A stretch of DNA of 64,000 nucleotides, taken from assembly GCA_007844125.1 (NCBI GenBank), contig CM017563.1, forward strand, positions 27,094,499 to 27,158,498. The letters run 5' to 3'. Position 1 is the first letter of the stretch. Each line of letters begins with the position of its first letter. The DNA comes from Sinonovacula constricta (Eukaryota > Mollusca > Bivalvia > Cardiida > Solecurtidae). The notes under the pieces are model-generated. The model made no database searches and had not been told where the DNA came from. It saw nothing but the letters and a program-made list of their open reading frames with translations. A program made the translations under genes and the position numbers. This document shows, piece after piece, positions 23,630 to 35,580 of this stretch.

Positions 23630-25170
23630 ACCACGTTCATACAGCGCTACTATCTCACCACGCTCATGCATCTGATAACGGCTCTGATCACGGCTTGAAG
23701 ACTTTATCAGATCGGGAGCAAAGACGTACAGTATTGAAAATCGGCGAGTATCGTCCGCGGATAGTCTGATCTACGACGCATTTATTACGATTACTCTAAG
23801 ATAACCGAGTTGAAGATGCGTTGCTTCGCGATTCTGACTCGTTTCCATCGCGATAACCACCAATTGCTGTCTTTCCTTATGCGTTGTCCAGCACGATGTG
23901 CATGACCCAACGGTACTTAAAAGATTGCCCCACGATGTCATCGCTTTTTCCGACCAAAGCTACGTTCTTTCCACGATAATAACACCATTTGATTGGATTC
24001 CTAAATATATTGAGGGACTTCCAGCAGCTTTTCAGTTCTTTCAGAAACGTTAAATAGGAATATGAAGGGTCCTATAAAATTACCACATATATTTAAATCT
24101 GAACTACGTCTTACCAGGGTACAGGTAAAAACCCGACAAAACAAATCGAGACATTACACAAAAGAAAAAAAAATACAGTTATGGCTTAGAAAGGTCAGTC
24201 CAAATGAACAAATAAACAGGACAGAATTGATGAAACTTGCATAGAGATAGTTCTTCCTCCTCGGCACTTTGCAACAAACACCAACTGTTGTGAAAGTCAT
24301 CATCAGGGGTTGTGATTGCCTACATAACATGAGGGATCGGTACCCGGTCCTATAATATACCTAGTTGAACAAGATGAAAATCACAACATAGTTCCTGGGG
24401 CATGGGGGCAAGAAGCCAACATGCAAATGATACGGCGATACTTCACCGTGTCTTGAGCTTTTGTGGTATGTTCAAACGTTTGTTGTCATTAATAGTCGCA
24501 CTTAGTTCTCTGGAGTTTGGTTTCTGTCGTGGCGGTAACAACATTTTCTGGCGATGGCACATATGGCGACAAAGGGCCAATAGAAATTGTGTCAGCACCT
24601 CTGCTCTTGTTTTGGAAGGCTTTCTGGCTTTAAACATGTTGCTCATGTTTGCTGTTCTTGTGTATCGTCCAGAAAATGAATGAATAAATCTAGAAAAGGG
24701 AGGGTCATAAAAATCTGTGACGTCATGCAAATATTGTCTTGACATTAATATCGGACCAAGTTCTTCCTGAGGTCTTTGTATGATCTTCTTGAGCATCGCT
24801 AGAGCGTTGTGGAAGCTTGATGGGAGCGTGAAATAAACGTAGTTTCAATTATTCTTGATTTTACTGCGATGTCACAAAGATAATGAAGATCTTACCATGC
24901 TGATTCCACGATGCTGCTTTGTTAATGCCGATCTAACAACGCTTTATAACAATGCATTTTTGCCGTGCTCCACGTGGCGGGTACGTGAAGCTTCAAGTTC
25001 TGCGCGATTCTGTTACTCCTATACTGCCTTTATCAATACCATATTACGTTCTGCCACGATGATACACGATAAGTCACAATTCTGTTTCAATTCAAGAGCT
25101 TGGTAGAAACGGGGCTCTGTGTGAATGGGATGTAATGCCACTTTTACACTAGGTCCCGATTGATCCCGAT
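23630..25170. mobile_element. Unclassified element-like segment with CCACGAT/ATCGTGG motifs
   Basis: Sequence with many short 'ccacgat' or 'atcgtgg' words on both sides of a central ORF-bearing part. The segment differs in composition (more CG and GC) from the AT-rich intron around it. Its edges are estimated. No terminal repeats or transposase domain could be proved. Confidence 0.3.
24443..24796 (-). pseudogene. Unassigned 117-codon ORF inside the element-like segment
   Basis: An open frame starting MLKKIIQRPQEELGPILMSR, with a basic middle part (FKARKPSKTRAEVL) and a Cys/His cluster (CRHMCHRQK). The opposite strand is also open at 24402-24683, so the frame could be accidental. I do not recognise a family. 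Its location in a repeat-like segment suggests a fragment of a mobile-element protein. Confidence 0.25.
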
Positions 25171-25904
25171 TAGCCAATTTTGAGAAATCGGGGAAGATAT
25201 TTCAAAGTATTTAAAAGTAATGAACCTAACTGAGACGGCAGATCTACTTCTACTTCGGGAAAGTTATTCAAGCTAAGCGCAGCGTCGGGACCATTTTCAA
25301 ATCGACACAGAAACGTTGAGCCTGCTCAAAATTTTGGTCCGGATTGGAAAACTTGTAACTACATCGTAGACTTAATTTGACTTTGGCGAACCTAAGGCAA
25401 GGTAAGGCAAGCTGCATAACCTAATCGGCAGAAATTGTTCTTGTGTTGCAGCCTCGCATTACACAAATAATTATTGTTCAGAAATTAATTTTCTGGAACA
25501 TAGTATTATGTAATGTTTAATATAACCTAAACTTAACATACTTACCCATTTAAAGTGAAATTGATGGAGACAAACTAAGAGAAACTGAAAGATCTAGTAT
25601 GGCCTTAATTCCGATGGAACTTATGTTGTAACAAAGCAATGTTATTACCTAACTATGTGCTACTGCGGCTTATAAACACACACTGAGCTGACATAAAGAA
25701 TACAACATAACAAAAGTTGTTGTCAAATGAAAGGTAGATTGTCATTTAATTGCGGAAAGAAATACTACAAAAATAGTTAATAAGCATCCAAGATGGGCAT
25801 TACTTTCTAGTAAATCTTGGTTTAAAAACGTAATAATTAGTCCGAACATATTCTAGTTTTTTTTAATTTAATGTTTATGTAATAAAAGTCTTGACAAGGA
25901 ATAA

Positions 25905-26340
25905 ATCTCAAGTCAGGTTTAGGGTTTGAACACACAACCCTCCGATCCCGAGCCCATAGACTTAACCTCTTCACCAAGAAGACTTCAACTATGTTATAAA
26001 TGCTTTTTTGGTGTGTTTCAGACGATTCTTTAATGAATAGCCAAATAAGATCTTTATTTAAACTAGTCATAACGGGTTTAAGGTTTGAATTCGGAACCAA
26101 CTGATAACGAGTCTATATACTTAACCTCTTGACGAAGAACACTTTAAACATATTATAAATGCTTTCTTGGTGTGTTGAACGTTTCTCTTATGCAAATGAA
26201 TTAAACATCCAAATCTTTAATAAAATCCTTTTGAAAACTTGCCGTGACGGGAGTAGGGATTAAATTTGAAAACCTCCGATCCAGAGTCCGAAAACATAAT
26301 CAATTAACCACTAACACTTTCAAGATACTATCAAAGAATT
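25905..26340 (-). repeat. Three tandem tRNA-like units, 160-170-bp step
   Basis: 'ggtttagggtttgaacac' at about 25917, 'ggtttaaggtttgaattc' at about 26077 and 'gggagtagggattaaatt' at about 26247 mark three diverged units. Each is followed by 'cctccgatcc.gag'-like and 'cttaacctctt' segments. Read on the minus strand the units resemble tRNA B and A boxes. The connecting parts share 'tataaatgctttcttggtgtgtt'. Confidence 0.55.
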
Positions 26341-26349
26341 CCTGCATGC

Positions 26350-27345
26350 TGGCAGCACTTGCAATGCTATTTTTTTCAGATTTGCGTGAACCTTACATAG
26401 TTCGTTAATATATCTTTAAATGTTGCACAAACACTGCTTCTAAAGTCAGATTTTACCATGCATACTCAATAGACCGTTTAGAACAAACTTTTTCTGGCCT
26501 TGGACTGTTTCGCTGCTAATAGGTAATCTCAATTTGTCAACATGCAGTCCGAACATCGAAGGACGTGCCAAAAAGAAGTCCTATCTACTTTCGTAAGTAA
26601 GGGCGTAGAGTCTCCATGTACATTTAGTTAAATGGTTTTATTAGAAGTATTAAAATAAGAAAAAGGTAAACAAACAAAATCTCTTGTTTTACCATGTTTG
26701 CATAAAACATAAACAATGGCGTCGTTTGACAGCTGTTTTGTTTGCTGCGCTTTGTAAATAAAACTTGGATGACTTAAATTTGAAGCAGCCACAAATTGAA
26801 GTTTACCTGGCATCGTACTATTGTGAGCTGTCATCTAAGCTGCCATCTTTATTTTGATCTTCTGTCACAAAATAAGTCCCATTAAGGGAAATGGCCGAGG
26901 TAATATGACTTCTTACATACACCCGAGAGATGATTCTTGACTTATCCGAGGTGTTCCGATTGATACGCTGACAGCACTAGGAATGCTATTTTTAGATTTG
27001 CGCGAACCTGACCTTTCAAAAATCGTTTCTGTATATTGCGGGTATCTTTAAATGTTGCATAAACATTGCACTTAAGTCAGATTTTATCGTACATATTCAA
27101 TCAATCGTTTAGAAAAAGTCATTTCTGTCAGTTTTGTTGTTAATAGATGATATCACTTTGTTAGCATGCAGTCCGAACACCGAGGACGTACATGTACCGA
27201 GAAGTATTCCTAGCTACTAACGTAAGTATAAACATGAAAATGCGTACCGAGAATCCATGTGGATTTACCTTTAAAGTTAAGACATTGTAATAATTAAAAG
27301 AATTAAAACAGCATCTCCCGTTTTCTGATATGCCGGCATAAAACT
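26350..27345. repeat. Direct duplication of about 350 bp (619-bp step)
   Basis: 26350-26710 and 26970-27345 align along their length. Shared pieces include 'atctttaaatgttgca', 'aagtcagattttacc/tcg', 'agcatgcagtccgaacac' and 'gagaatccatgtggatt'. The copies are perhaps three-quarters identical, so the duplication is old or the pieces are two copies of an interspersed repeat. Between them lies about 260 bp with no recognised content. Confidence 0.6.
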
Positions 27346-28132
27346 ACAGACATACACAAAATAAACATTTAAATAATAATAATAAACATAATGATGTTTA
27401 CCGAATTTGGACCCGTATTTTATCAGAGTTATTGTAAAGGGGTGGTAAGTTTAATGTGCAGCGGAAGTAGTACCTCTGACATAAAGTTGTTTTGATATTA
27501 TAAGATAGATTATTTTGTTTTTTTACTTTATTTGCTACAATGAAGACAATCTCAAGCAATTTGGTGCAAAACAAAGCTAAAACATTGTAGAGTTATTAAA
27601 ATTAAAAATAGTTTCACTCCTATTCTCAATAATGGACTGATCCATTTAGACCGGAATTGATAATTTCACTGAAATTATGCACTATGCAAATATTTCTGTG
27701 CATGTTTTCGGTTGTGGATAAACGTCTTTGCAACACCGAACTTTTCTTCCCAGAGACTCTTTTGGTCGCTCTTTCTCAGCATATAGTTTTGTGGTTCCCA
27801 AAGAAACGGTTCGCTGTTAAAATGCCTCCAAAGTTTTGACTTTCACTATAGATTAAACAACAAATTCATTTAATGTCGTGTAACCTATAAAAGTCCGCAA
27901 AACAAACTTTCCCCAAATTTCAGTGAGCATTCCAGCGCGTCGCCAATAATTTGTTTTGAAAATTCCTATGGGTTGAGGTCAGATAGTATTTTTTTTTAAA
28001 TGAAAATTATTATTCCATTTCACCTGTTAAAACACAATTTACACACACATTCGTATGAACGTGTTCTTTTTCCTTCGTTGTGAATTCTAAAGAACTTCTA
28101 GATAAACAATAAAATAAACGTAGGAACTATAA

Positions 28133-29127
28133 ACAAGAGGGCCATGATGGCCCTTAATCGCTCACCTGATGACACAGGCTTTATGTAGGCTCAAATCTGG
28201 CATTAAGTAATTAAGAGTTATTTACTTTAGAAACCTTTGGTGAAGATTGGACCATTAGTGTGGCCACTGGGTTGATAACATTTTCTAGAATTTTAACAAG
28301 TAACCTACTGAATCCACATGACTCACTTCAAAACATATGTAAGATTTCATACTGGCAAACATGATGGTCAAGTTTGGTGAAGACTGGGCCATCAATGTAG
28401 CCTCTTAAGTGTTTTCACAAGCTTTTTCTAAGGTTTGACATAGTGACCTACTTTTTGACCCCACGTGACCCAGTTACGAACTCATCCAAGATTTCATGCA
28501 GACAAACATTCTGACCAAGTTTGGTGAAGATTGGGCTATAAATGTGGCCTCTAGTGTGTTCGCAAGCTTTTTCTAAGATTTGACCTAGTGACCTACTTTT
28601 TGACCCCACGTGACCCAGTTACGAACTCATCCAAGATTTCATGCAGACAAACATTCTGACAAAGTTTGGTGAAGATTGGGCTATAAATGTGGCCTTTAGT
28701 GTGTTCACAAGCTTTTTCTAAGATTTGATCTAGTGACCTACTTTTTGACCCCACGTGACCCAGTTACGAACTCATCCAAGATTTCATGCAGACAAACATT
28801 CTGACCAAGTTTGGTGAAGATTGGGCTATAAATGTGGTCTCTAGTGTGTTCACAAGTTTTTCCTAAAATTTGACCTCGTGACCTACTTTTTGACCCCAGG
28901 TGACCCAATAATGAACTCATCCAAGATTTCATGCAGACAAACATTCTGACCAAGTTTGATGAAGATTGGATAAAAATTGTGGCCTGTAGTGTGTTCACAA
29001 GGTAAATGTTGACGACGAACGACGAACGACGGACGACGGACGACGAACGACGAACGACGGACGCCGGACGACGGACGAAGCGGTATCACAAAAGCTCCCC
29101 TTGAGCACGTTGTGCTCAGGTGAGCTA
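28133..29127. mobile_element. Bivalve-type interspersed repeat with 145-bp internal tandem units
   Basis: It begins 'caagagggccatgatggccc' (near-palindrome) and 'tcgctcacctgat' and ends 'ctcaggtgagct', so the edges carry a short inverted repeat around gctcacctga. Inside are about five units containing 'atttcatgcagacaaacatt' and 'gaccaagtttggtgaagat', with exact 145-bp steps at 28491, 28636, 28781 and 28926 and a diverged one near 28343. A GACGAACGACGG-type 3-bp tandem follows at about 29009-29082. It is non-autonomous, with no ORF of its own. I know this repeat form from clam and mussel genomes, which is the main basis for the host call. Confidence 0.8.
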
Positions 29128-29288
29128 AAAAGTAGCAAGTACACTTTTACGCATATCCATTGTCAAATTCATATTTTCAAATAGCAAGAATGCACTTATT
29201 CAACCACAATCTCTTAAGTGTCATATTCATGGTTAAACATTTATTCATATAAAAATATCGTTGTTGTTGTTTTGGTTAATAATCAGTA

Positions 29289-29312
29289 GGGGGTGGGGGG
29301 GGTGGGGGGGGG
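29289..29312 (+). repeat. G-rich tract
   Basis: Runs of 5, 8 and 9 G separated by single T. The run pattern could support a G-quadruplex, on the strand opposite to the guanylate cyclase transcript. Confidence 0.8.
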
Positions 29313-29689
29313 CGAATCGCGCAGTAATAGCTCGGTGAATATTACAACAATAAGTGGTTTTGTGTTTGGTTTAGATTTGGACAGACTGCACTAATTACCA
29401 AGCACATTTCTGGACCACTTTGATGGACAAATGTGTAACATGTATTAGGTATTTAAGGTTTGTTAAGATTTAAACTTCGTGGGTTTACTTTTGTATTAAA
29501 GAAAAAAACAAACATTTGGAGACATATTGTGAAGAAAGGAAAGGTATGTCGTATAAATTCAATGGTTTTGTTGCGTGTTGTAAAGATTTCTCGCGCTAAT
29601 GCGTTTGTTGGTGACTTCGTAGAATTTCAAAGAGGTACCACGACCTTTTTTAGACTTTGTGCGGCAAGTGTTGGGTAAATATTGTTTTC

Positions 29690-29716
29690 GGGGGGGGGGG
29701 GGGGGGGGGGGGGGGG
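29690..29716 (+). repeat. Poly-G tract (27 G)
   Basis: An uninterrupted G homopolymer. It creates the Pro-rich and Gly-rich open frames around 29559-29916, which are artefacts. Its length in the assembly is likely to be imprecise. Confidence 0.9.
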
Positions 29717-29996
29717 TCCATTTTTTCACAACGACCAAACATATAAAGGTAAAGGTCATTGTAAAGATTCGTTTCTTGAATATCGTCAAACTTAATTATT
29801 TCAAACTTGTAGTAAATAAGGTTTACTATCAAAACGGAACAGACAACACTAAAATTTATTTTGGCATACTTGCCAACGTTAAACTGTGTCGGTTTTCTAC
29901 ATGGATCATCGATTAAATGGATAGCTTCAACCTATGAAAATCACTTTTGCAACTTGCCACAATGCAGAAATGAAAAAAGTTCATATTTCTTTTTAC

Positions 29997-30153
29997 CTTC
30001 TTCTGTTAAGTGTGGCGCCGACTTTGCTGCTTCATATAGTGTAGAAAGACCAAAATCGGATACCTTCAGGACCCATCGACTGTCTATCAAACAGTTCCGG
30101 CATTTGAGGTTACCATGCCAACGGATCGGACAATTGTGGATAAATCGCACTCC
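29997..30153 (-). CDS. Receptor guanylate cyclase, internal exon (kinase-homology domain, catalytic-loop and DFG region)
   Basis: This 157-bp exon of a membrane guanylate cyclase reads GVRFIHNCPIRWHGNL then KCRNCLIDSRWVLKVSDFGL. In true kinases the loop is HRDLKxxN; here it is HGNLKCRN, so the catalytic Asp is replaced, as is normal for the KHD of this family, while the DFG-like motif remains. VDSRWVLK/IDSRWVLK before DFG or DYG is a family hallmark. The acceptor is ttcccatttag/GGAGTG and the donor GAAGAAG/gtaaaa. The exon ends in phase 1 and joins in frame to 2456-2605. The protein would be a single-pass receptor making cGMP at the membrane. The exons for the receptor domain, membrane segment and KHD N-lobe should lie upstream, beyond satellite B. 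Confidence 0.92.
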
Positions 30154-30417
30154 CTAAATGGGAAAAATCATATTAAATTATTTTGACATTATACAATAAC
30201 TGCCATAGAAATCGAATGATACGTAAAACTGGTTAGTGCGGAAAAAAATGTATTGATGGAGTTTTTAGTTTATGGTATTACACCTATAGCGGCTTTCACT
30301 GCCTATGACAAACATACTTGTCTGTTTACTTTTTGTAAAATTAACACATATCCTTTGCTATTACTTCCAAAAAGAAACGTTAGGTAAAAGAATAGACTTG
30401 TTACCTCTAAGTAGGTC

Positions 30418-30597
30418 CTGGTGTTACTTTATGCTATACTGAAGTTCCTGGTGTTACTTTATGCTATACTGAAATTGCTGGTGTTACTTTATGCTATACT
30501 GAAGTTTCTGGTGTTACTTTATGCTATACTGAAGTTCCTGGTGTTACTTTATGCTATACTGAAGTTCCTGGTGTTACTTTATGCTATACTGAAATTG
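30418..30597. repeat. 30-bp minisatellite, six units
   Basis: Six head-to-tail units of 'ctggtgttactttatgctat' plus 'actgaagttc' (or 'actgaaattg', 'actgaagttt'). The period is a multiple of 3, which explains the open frame LLYAILKFLV. Differences are confined to the last four bases of a unit, so the copies are young. Confidence 0.95.
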
Positions 30598-30919
30598 CAT
30601 ACGTAATTGTTGTGAAACAAAATCATACCATTCAAATTTAGTAAGTAAATACACTGTAGTGTGAAGGTAAGTATTTAAACGACTGATTAACTTGTGGCCA
30701 CTGTTTTTTTTTACCAAATACAGTAAAGTAAGTGATGGACAAATATTTATTTAATAACAGTAGCATATTCTTATGAGAAGCTATGTGATCATTGGATTTC
30801 TTGTGAAAGGTAGAGTTGGTGTGATCTGTTGAGAAAGGTAGTCTTACTTTGTTTACAATGAACTTCTCATAAACTTCGTTCGTAAGTCAACAACGACACA
30901 ATAATTTTGAGGTCTCTTA

Positions 30920-30924
30920 ATAAT

Positions 30925-30984
<60 letters not shown>
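30920..30984. repeat. (AAT)n microsatellite
   Basis: About 20 uninterrupted AAT triplets, flanked by 'ttaataatt' and 'atctttattttacgaa'. Confidence 0.95.
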
Positions 30985-30985
<1 letters not shown>

Positions 30986-31257
30986 TCTTTATTTTACGAA
31001 GGTAACTCATAAGCGATACACATACACACACAGCATATAATATACAACTTTTCTAACAGAGACTCTGAATTTTCTTTTGAAGCAAATCTTAGTCTAGGAG
31101 ACAATATGATAGCCAACACATATATTTATATGCAAATGTGCCCTCTAATGAGTTATTGGTCAGTCGGCTAATTTCCAATGTTCAGACCGTCAAGCAATGC
31201 TTGAATGGAATTTTAAATATGAATAGGCATAAACTCCCAGTGCTGAGTGCCAAAAAA

Positions 31258-33600
31258 AAAGATGTAACATGTCTAGACCCACACAAATAGATATAACTTG
31301 TCCAGCCCACACAAATCGACACACAAATAGATATAACAAGTCCTGCCCACAAAAAATAGATATAACATGCCCAGCCCACAAAAAATGATAAAACATGTCA
31401 AGCCCACATAAATAGATGAAACATGTCCTGCTCACAGAAATAGATATAACATGTTGACCCCACAAAGATAGATGTAACATGTCCAGTCCCACGCAAATAG
31501 ATGTAACATGTCCAGCCCACACAAATAGATGTAACATGTCCAGCCCCACAAATAGATGTTACATGTCCAGCCCCACAAATAGATGTTACATGTCCAGCCC
31601 CACAAATAGATGTTACATGTCCAGTCCCACACAAATAGATGTTACATGTCCAGCCCCACAAATAGATGTAACATGTCCAGTCCCCAAAAAAGATGTAACA
31701 TGTCCAGTCCCACACAAATAGATGTAACATGTCCAGCCCCACAAATAGATGTAACATGTCCAGCCCCACAAATAGATGTAACATGTCCAGTCCCAAAAAT
31801 AGATGTAACATGTCCAGTCCCACACAAATAGATGTAACATGTCCAGCCCACACAAATAGATGTAACATGTCCAGCCCCATAAATAGATGTTACATGTCCA
31901 GTCCAACAAATAGATGTAATATGTCCAGTCTTACAAATAGAGGCAACATGTCCAGTCCCACAAATAGATGTAACATGTCCAGTCCCACACAAATAGATGT
32001 AACATGTCCAGTCCCACAAATAGATGTAACATGTCTAGCCCACACAAATAGATGTAACATGTCCAGTCCCACAAATAGATGTAACATGTCCAGCCCACAC
32101 AAATAGATGTAACATGTCCAGTCCCACAAATAGATGTTACATGTCCAGTCCAACAAATAGATGTAATATGTCCAGTCTTACAAATAGAGGCAACATGTCC
32201 AGTCCCACAAATAGATGTAACATGTCCAGTCCCACACAAATAGATGTAACATGTCCAGTCCCACAAATAGATGTAACATGTCCAGCCCACACAAATAGAG
32301 GCAACATGTCCAGTCCCACAAATAGATGTAACATGTCCAGCCCACACAAATAGATGTAACATGTCCAGTCCCACAAATAGATGTAACCAGTCCCACAAAT
32401 AGATGTAACATGTCCAGCCCGCACAAATAGATGTAACATGTCCAGCCCCACAAATAGATGTTACATGTCCAGCCCACACAAATAGATGTAACATGTCCAG
32501 CCCACACAAATAGATGTTACATGTTCAGCCCCACAAATAGATGTAACATGTCCAGCCCACACAAACAGATGTAAAATGTCCAGCCAACACAAATAGATGT
32601 TACATGTCCAGCCCACACAAATAGATGTAACATGTCCAGCCCCACAAATAGATGTAACATGTCCAGTCCCACAAGTAGATGTAACATGTCCAGTCCCACA
32701 AATAGATATAATATTTCCAGCCCACACAAATAGATGTAACATGTCCAGTCCCACAAATAGATGTAACCAGTCCCACAAATAGATGTAACATGTCCAGCCC
32801 ACACAAATAGATGTAACATGTCCAGCCCACACAAATAGATGTTACATGTTCAGCCCCACAAATAGATGTAACATGTCCAGCCCACACAAATAGATGTAAC
32901 ATGTCCAGCCCACACAAATAGATGTAACATGTCCAGCCCACACAAATAGATGTTACATATCCAGCCCCACAAATAGATGTAACATGTCCAGCTCACACAA
33001 ATAGATGGAACATGTCCAGTCCCACAAATAGATGTAACATGTCCAGCCCACACAAATAGATGTAACATGTCCAGTCCCACAAATAGATGTAACCAGTCCC
33101 ACAAATAGATGTAACATGTCCAGCCCACACAAATAGATGTAACATGTCCAGCCCACACAAATAGATGTTACATGTTCAGCCCCACAAATAGATGTAACAT
33201 GTCCAGCCCACACAAATAGATGTAACATGTCCAGCCCACACAAATAGATGTAACATGTCCAGCCCACACAAATAGATGTTACATATCCAGCCCCACAAAT
33301 AGATGTAACATGTCCAGCTCACACAAATAGATGGAACATGTCCAGCCCCACAAATAGATGTAATATGTCCAGCTTACAAAAATAGATGTAACATGTCCAG
33401 CTCACAGAAATAGATGGAACATGTCCAGCCCCACAAATAAAGATGTAACATGTCCAGCCCCACAAATAGATGTAATATGTCCAGCTTACAGAAATAGATG
33501 TAACATGTCCAGCTCACAGAAATAGATGTACAATGTCCAGCTCACAGCAATAGATGTACAATGTCCAGGCCCACAAATAGATGTAACATGTCTAGCTTAC
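31258..33600. repeat. Satellite B, simple-unit zone with 377/326-bp sub-duplications
   Basis: Mostly the plain 27-29-bp units. A shortened unit, 'gatgtaaccagtcccacaaa', which lacks the 'catgtc' of the core, occurs near 32381, 32759 and 33085 and marks three copies of a longer block. Confidence 0.8.
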
Positions 33601-33708
33601 AGAAATAAATTAAACATGTCCAGATCACAGAAATAAATGTAACATGTCCAGCTCACAGAAATAGATGTACAATGTCCAGCTCACAGAAATAGATGTAACA
33701 TGTCCAGC

Positions 33709-35580
33709 TCACAGAAATAGATGTACAATGTCAAGCCCCACAAATAGATGTAACATGTCCAGCCCCACAAATAGATGTAACATGTCCAGCTCACAGAAAT
33801 AGATGTAACATGTCCAGCCCCACAAATAGATGTAACATGTCCAGCTTACAGAAATAGATGTAACATGTCCAGCCCCACAAATAGATGTAACATGTCCAGC
33901 CCACAGAAATAGATGTGTCATGTCCAGCTCACAGAAATAGATGTAACATGTCCGGCTCACAGAAATAGATGTAACATGTCCAGGACACACAAATACATGT
34001 AACATGTCCAGCACACAAATATAGATGTAACATGTCCAGCTCACACAAATAGATGTAACATGTCCGGCTCACACAAATAGATGTAACATGTCCAGCCCAC
34101 ACAAATAGATGTTACATGTCCAGCCCCACAAATAGATGTAACATGTCCAGCTCACACAAATAGATGGAACATGTCCAGCCCCACAAATAAAGATGTAACA
34201 TGTCCAGCCCCACAAATAGATGTAACATGTCCAGCTCACACAAAGTAGATGTAACATGTCCAGCCCGAACAAATAGATATAACCTGTCCAGCCCCACTCA
34301 ATAGACATAAGATTCCAACCCCACAAAGATAGATGTAACATGTCCAGCCGTCACAAAAAGATGAAACATATCCGGCGAACACAAATAGATGAAACATTTC
34401 CAGCTCACATGAATAGATGTAAAATGTTCAGCCGTCACAAATAGTTGTAACCTGTCCAGCCCCACACAATAGACGTAATATTCAAACCCCACAAAGATAG
34501 ATGTAACATGTCCAGCCCCACATAAGTAAATGTAACATGTCCAGCCAGAACAAATAGATATAACCTGTCCAGCCCCACACAATAGACGTAAGATTCCAAC
34601 CCCACAAATATAGATGCAACATGTCCAGCCCCAGAAATAGATGTAACATGTCCAGTCCCAAAAATAGATGTAACATGTCCAGCCCCACAAATAGATGTTA
34701 CATGTCCAGTCCAACAAATAGATGTAACATGTCCAGTCTCACAAATAGAGGCAACATGTCCAGTCCCACAAATAGATGTAACATGTCCAGTCCCACACAA
34801 ATAGATGTAACATGTCCAGTCCAACAAATAGATGTAACATGTCCAGCCCACACAAATAGATGTAACATGTCCAGCCCACACAAATAGATGTAACATGTCC
34901 AGCCCACACAAATAGATGTTACATGTCCAGCCCCACAAATAGATGTAACATGTCCAGCTCACACAAATAGATGGAACATGTCCAGCCCCACAAATAAAGA
35001 TGTAACATGTCCAGCCCGACAAATAGATGTAACATGTCCAGCTCACAGAAATAGATGTAACATGTCCATCTCACAGAAATAGATGTACAACGTCCAGGCC
35101 CACAAATAGATGTAACATGTCCAGCTTACAGAAATAGATGAAACAAGTCCAGATCACAGAAATAGATGTAACATGTCCAGCTCACAGAAATAGATGTACA
35201 ATGTCCAGCTCACAGAAATAGATGTAACATGTCCAGCTCACAGAAATAGATGAACAATGTCAAGCCCCACAAATAGATGTAACATGTCCAGCCCCACAAA
35301 TAGATGTAACATGTCCAGCTCACAGAAATAGATGTAACATGTCCAGCCCCACAAATAGATGTAACATGTCCAGCTTACAGAAATAGATGTAACATGTCCA
35401 GCCCCACAAATAGATGTAACATGTCCAGCCCACAGAAATAGATGTGTCATGTCCAGCTCACAGAAATAGATGTAACATGTCCGGCTCACAGAAATAGATG
35501 TAACATGTCCAAGACACACAAATACATGTAACATGTCCAGCTCACAGAAATAGATGTAACATGTCCAGCTCACAGAAATA
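33709..35580. repeat. Satellite B duplication, 1,529-bp offset
   Basis: 33709-34044 and 35238-35573 match closely, including the 'gatgtgtcatgtccagctca' variant and the 'acacaaatacatgtaacatg' variant. Sequence between them is related but shuffled. Confidence 0.7.

Larger units (their letters stand above)
2606..29996 (-). other. 27.4-kb phase-1 intron of the guanylate cyclase gene
   Basis: The intron lies between the two recognised KHD exons. Comparison with the usual family order (catalytic-loop-like segment, DFG, about 15 variable residues, then the APE-like segment) leaves no room for a missing exon. It contains satellite A, the TIR-bounded 10.1-kb segment, SINEs and other repeats. Its donor is GAAG/gtaaaaag at 29997/29996 and its acceptor is tgttgcag at 2606-2613, both read on the minus strand. 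Confidence 0.8.
30154..31257 (-). other. Intron upstream of the KHD exon; no further exon seen
   Basis: The KHD N-lobe exon, which should precede 30153, was looked for on the minus strand and not found. The stretch contains the 30-bp minisatellite and the (AAT)n tract and is otherwise AT-rich. The intron continues into satellite B. Confidence 0.6.

Noticed and set aside
26807..26834. Possible short first exon on the minus strand (MTAHNSTMPG followed by a gtaaac donor)
   Set aside because: There is no partner exon downstream, and it lies next to the duplicated repeat at 26350-27345; too weak to annotate.
28738..29089. Minus-strand frames of 86 and 68 codons
   Set aside because: They repeat every 145 bp with the interspersed repeat's internal units and the GAC tail; no protein family fits.
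29559..29916. Pro-rich and Gly-rich frames around 29690
   Set aside because: They arise from reading through the 27-base G homopolymer.
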